Of a stretch of DNA of 64,000 nucleotides, positions 60,562 through 64,000 are shown in pieces. The notes beneath the pieces were generated by a model. It did not search any database and was not told the origin of the DNA. It was given only the letters and a program-made list of their open reading frames with translations. Each line of letters begins with the position of its first letter. Position 1 is the stretch's first letter. The DNA is from Byssochlamys sp. IMV 00236 (taxonomy: Eukaryota; Ascomycota; Eurotiomycetes; Eurotiales; Thermoascaceae): the NCBI GenBank assembly GCA_001931875.2, contig MSJH02000695.1, forward strand, positions 30,090 through 94,089, read 5' to 3'. The position numbers and the translations under genes are program-made.

Positions 60562-63500
60562 TCAAGTCCTATAAATCTTAACCACGCTGATGACATTCTT
60601 CCTGCAGATGGGACAGGTGTCGACCTGGCGGGCACACGCGACACAGGCGCAGACGTGGCCGCAGTCGTAGAACAATGCGTCCTGCTCTTCGCCGTAGCAG
60701 ATCTGGCAGAGGTCCATTTCTTCATCGGCAACCTCCCAGTAGCTGATACCTTTGCCGTGACGCTTGCCATCACGGTACCCGCCGACGTACTTGTTACCGG
60801 TCTTGCGCTCAACGAAGGTACCTTGGCCGTGGCGCTGGTCCTCGACCCAATCGCCAGAGTACGTGTCGCCTGATGGATATTCCATCGTGCCGCTACCGTG
60901 ACGCAGGCCGAAAATGAAGTCGCCGACGTAGGTGGCTCCCGAATCCGAGATATGGGTGCCCTTGCCGTGGTAGTAGCCCTTGTTGAAGTCACCACTGTAG
61001 TAGTCCCCGCTGAACCCGGCATCAATGGTTTTGGTGCCGGTGAAAGCGCGAGTTGGATGGCGCCGGGACGACGCCCACAAGTACTGCACGAGGCGGTCGG
61101 GGTTGGCAAAAGAGCCAGCGGCACCAAGCTCGGAACGTCTGCTCTCATTGTTAGTTTCTGCGTCGAGAAAAGTCGATATGGATTTCTCCAAAACATACTG
61201 GTCCTTGCTCAGTCGGTCTCCGACAATGAAGCACGTGCCATCGTGGACGGGGGCCTCAAAGGTATCAGCTGGAGACACAGCAGAGACGGTCGTCCCATCG
61301 ATGCGCTGCCAGACAAGGAAGTCCTTATTTTCAGGCCATTGAAGGTGCGTCCGCAGGGCCGATCTGATATTGTCCTCCATCCGTGAGATATACGAGCCCA
61401 CCGTGCGCAGAATCTGCTGCTTCATATCGAAGACTTGGATGAAGTAGTAGACGTGCGGCACTGGAAGAGCCGCTGCGGGTCTGGCTGGTGTAGCATTGTC
61501 GGTGCGCTCTCGCTCGGCAACACCTGGTGCCTGGGAATCTTCCATGACCAGGTCCTCTGGCGGGATTAGATCACCGTCGTCGGCCTGCGAGGTCGCTGGT
61601 GGTGTAGGCTCGGCATCCATTTCCTGGATATCACCGGCAATGACGGCTGCGACAGCTTCGACATTAGCGGCCATAATATCATCCATATTGGCGTCCGTCG
61701 ATTGCTCCTCTGAGCTCTGAGGAGCTGCTTCTCCTGTCTGCCGCTCGGCAGGCACAGCCGACACCTCTTCATCATCTGCAGCTCTGGGGGTACTGTTGGG
61801 ATCCGGAGTGCGATCCTCCGTTGCGGGAGAATGTTCTCTGTCGTCGGAGGACTCCGATCCCGCTCGTTCCTGGACAGTTTCTTCCGGCTTGTCCTCGCAG
61901 ACATTGGAAGCAGCCGGGGGATCAACTAGACCAAAGAGCTTGGCATCATCTACACGAACCCGTTAGTCCAGCTTCCAATGATTCAACGGAGGTGGCAGTA
62001 ATATGAGAGTCATTTTTTTACCTTCTGAGAGCACGTGCATCCACAGACGCGCCGTCTTGAGCAAGAAGTAATCGTCAAGGTCGACGACTCGGTTGAACAG
62101 GACAGTGGGACCGAACAGCTCCTTGGTCTGTCCAACCTGCCAGAGACGAATTCGTTCCGTGGCGATCGTCTCAGTGTCGTTGGACTTCCAAAGGGCGATC
62201 TTCTTCCTGAGCTCGGCTATGGTGGTCGTGTGCGGTACGGTCATGTACATCACATTGTTGGTCGCCTTTGCCTGCGACATCAGGTCATACGAGTCGAACA
62301 AGTCGGGTAGCTGGTCGAAGCGCGGCAACGAGTAGACCTCGACATTGATGTCGACGGGTTTCTTGTCATCGGTGTCCACAACATAAGGATCCTGCGTTGT
62401 TTCAAAGTACTTCTTGACGGGTGCAGCAACGTCCCACGGCTCTGGCTTTCCGGTCAAAAATTCCGGGACCACATCCTTGCGGACGTACATGACCACCACG
62501 GCGACATCGTGGATGGTCTTGCTCTCCGTCTCCTTGGATCTGGTCGGATCGAGGCCAATGTGGGCCTCCAGCGCCGCCTTTCGAGTCAAACACTCGACGC
62601 GGTTGTCACTGCCGTCGTCAAAGGCGAGCCACCTGGTGCCAGGGCCGCCAGGGCGGAGGATGCTGAAGAACTTGCCCGAGGTGCGTCTGCCCCGATGGAT
62701 GACCAGCCCGTAGAGGTCGTACTGCGGGCACTGGCCTTCCACCACATAGGAAGAGAGATCGAGGACTTCGTCCGGCTCGACGCGGTCGTAGAGCAGCTTC
62801 CACTGACGGGTCCTCTTGTCGAACCGCTGGCGCCCTAGCTCCACATGCAATACGGGTGGTAGCGACCAGCGGCCAGGTTTGGCGGAGAAGTATTTGTCCA
62901 AGGAGCCCTGAACGGTCTTGGCCTGGTCGGCAGGAACCCGAATCAGGGAGTTGGTAGCCCCTGAAGGAAGCCGGTTCACTGTCGGGTCGATGGCGGGACT
63001 GTCAAAGAGTCGGGCAAACTCCCTGGCCGCGTCCGTCCCAGCGAGTTCAAGTTCGAGACTGCGGCGTAGTCGCTCCCAGAATTCCATCACATCGCCCGAA
63101 TATTCATGCAGGTTGCGCAAGGTGGCAGTCACGGCGTCGGTGTGGATGCACGGCGCCGAGGAGGGCTGGGTCCGCATGAGCCAGAGGAATTTCTGCAGCG
63201 CTTCGCAGAGCGGCTTGGGCTTTTTGTCGACATCCCTGAAATGTTCCAGCACATCGACACTCTGCAGGAGCTTGCGGAAGGGGGCGAGGAAGAGCCAGGA
63301 CGCCAACCCGGCCACTTCAGCACTGTGGTTGATGACGGAGTCGCCCATGGGACGATATCCTGTTAGGCTGAGGCTGTCCCAGACGGGCTCTGAATCGCTG
63401 GAGTGCCACCAGAGCGACTGAGTCGGATCATCGAAGACGCGGATGTAGGCATCAAAGGCCAGGGTATCATTGCGCAGCAGTGCCTGGCGCTGGCCGCGTT

Positions 63501-63999
63501 GGCGCTGATGGATCTTGTCCCAGGGGCCGTGGAAGTTGGTCCACCCCCAGTCCAGGTTGTGCTGGTTGAACTGGTGGCATGATGACTGCATCCAGCCCGT
63601 CCGGGGCTCCTCTGGATTGTAGAGGATGACACCGATCTGGGCGGACACGCGCCAGTCCCGCTTAGGGTTGGTCTCCTGTGGAGAAGGAGCATCCCCTGTC
63701 ACCGGGGTGTCCAAGGCGGAGGATTCTGAGGGAGGAACAGGGTAACGGGACTTGTAGTCCTCGAACCAGGCGCTGGAATCGTCCTGGCGAGGAAACTTGA
63801 TCTCGAACTCGGGTTTCTGCTCGCTGAGAACGGCGTCTGGGGCCCCGCGCAGGACCTTGAACTCCGTTTCGGGCAGCTCCTTGTCGGCCTTGGGCATGTC
63901 GGGGGAGCATTCGATGTAGATACTGAGGGCGCCAACACTATTGCCCCGGGGGAAGAACTTGATGGTCCACCAGTAGCCTCCAATGTAGGCGGCGGGGGA
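60562..63999 (-). CDS. MATH / pseudo-USP / MORN / RING protein, N-terminus outside window
   Basis: Two exons, 63999-62022 (open at the window edge) and 61949-60562, give 1121 residues lacking the true start. Near the edge lies a MATH-type segment (YWWTIKFFPRGN, GALSIYIECSPD). Next comes a fold with USP features: PVLHVELGRQRFDKRTRQW, then YDLYGLVIHRGRRTSGKFFS and WLAFDD, where active USPs have a catalytic His in GHY. Here it is Lys-Phe. The usual N-x-G-x-T-C-Y nucleophile box is also unreadable (MGDSVINHSAEVAGLASWL). A linker of acidic low-complexity sequence leads to MORN repeats (SGDYYSGDFNKGYYHGKGT, GDFIFGLRHGSGT, SGDWVEDQRHGQGT, GGYRDGKRHGKG). The C-terminus is a RING finger, CQICYGEEQDALFYDCGH and CPICRKN. 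It is probably an E3 ligase-like scaffold rather than a deubiquitinase. Confidence 0.88.
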
Positions 64000-64000
64000 C

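Overview
The window is eukaryotic nuclear DNA from a filamentous ascomycete. Most genes carry short introns (about 45-110 bases) with GT...AG ends and visible branch-point motifs, and gene density and family content fit Eurotiales. An Aspergillus-like species is the best guess, from the GAPDH, HdaA-type deacetylase, Pho88 and Arpc3 sequences, but the species cannot be fixed from sequence alone. A 27-base run of N (14036-14062) after homopolymers shows that this is a scaffolded draft assembly. I rebuilt exon structures by reading splice sites; every complete gene closes in frame except the aldo-keto reductase, which is frameshifted.

Layout. 1-5.3 kb: the 3' end of an insulin-degrading-enzyme-like M16 peptidase, the mRNA 3'-end processing factor CFIm25/NUDT21, a flavin-reductase-fold protein and an AIG2/gamma-glutamylcyclotransferase-like protein. 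5.3-11.6 kb: a decayed island without intact genes, holding pieces of a SNF2 helicase, a sirtuin-like Rossmann end, an unnamed fungal family and a frameshifted Ty3/gypsy reverse transcriptase. 11.6-20.3 kb: a fungal transcription-factor-like protein, the class II histone deacetylase HdaA/Hda1 (15 exons, one of 14 bases) and glyceraldehyde-3-phosphate dehydrogenase. 22-30 kb: Pho88/Snd3, histone H2A.Z and a Pin4/Cip-type RRM+R3H protein. 29.9-34.4 kb: a 4.5-kb gene-free stretch rich in microsatellites.

34.4-48 kb: an aldo-keto reductase whose first exon is broken by a perfect 17-base tandem duplication, heat-shock factor Hsf1, the spliceosomal cyclophilin Cwc27, a small secreted (probably GPI-anchored) protein and a membrane-anchored histidine-acid-phosphatase-like protein. 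48.4-57.3 kb: replication factor C subunit Rfc3, Arp2/3 subunit Arpc3, tRNA m1A58 methyltransferase subunit Trm6/Gcd10 and a MINDY-family deubiquitinase ending in a CaaX-like box. 57.6-64 kb: an MFS sugar transporter and a large protein (N-terminus outside the window) joining a MATH domain, an apparently dead USP fold, MORN repeats and a C-terminal RING finger.

The genes are mostly unrelated housekeeping functions, as usual for a euchromatic fungal chromosome arm; there is no sign of an operon or a secondary-metabolite cluster. The least ordinary items are the MATH/pseudo-USP/MORN/RING fusion, the 17-base duplication in the reductase, the phosphatase-like protein lacking its His-Asp motif, and the decayed island.
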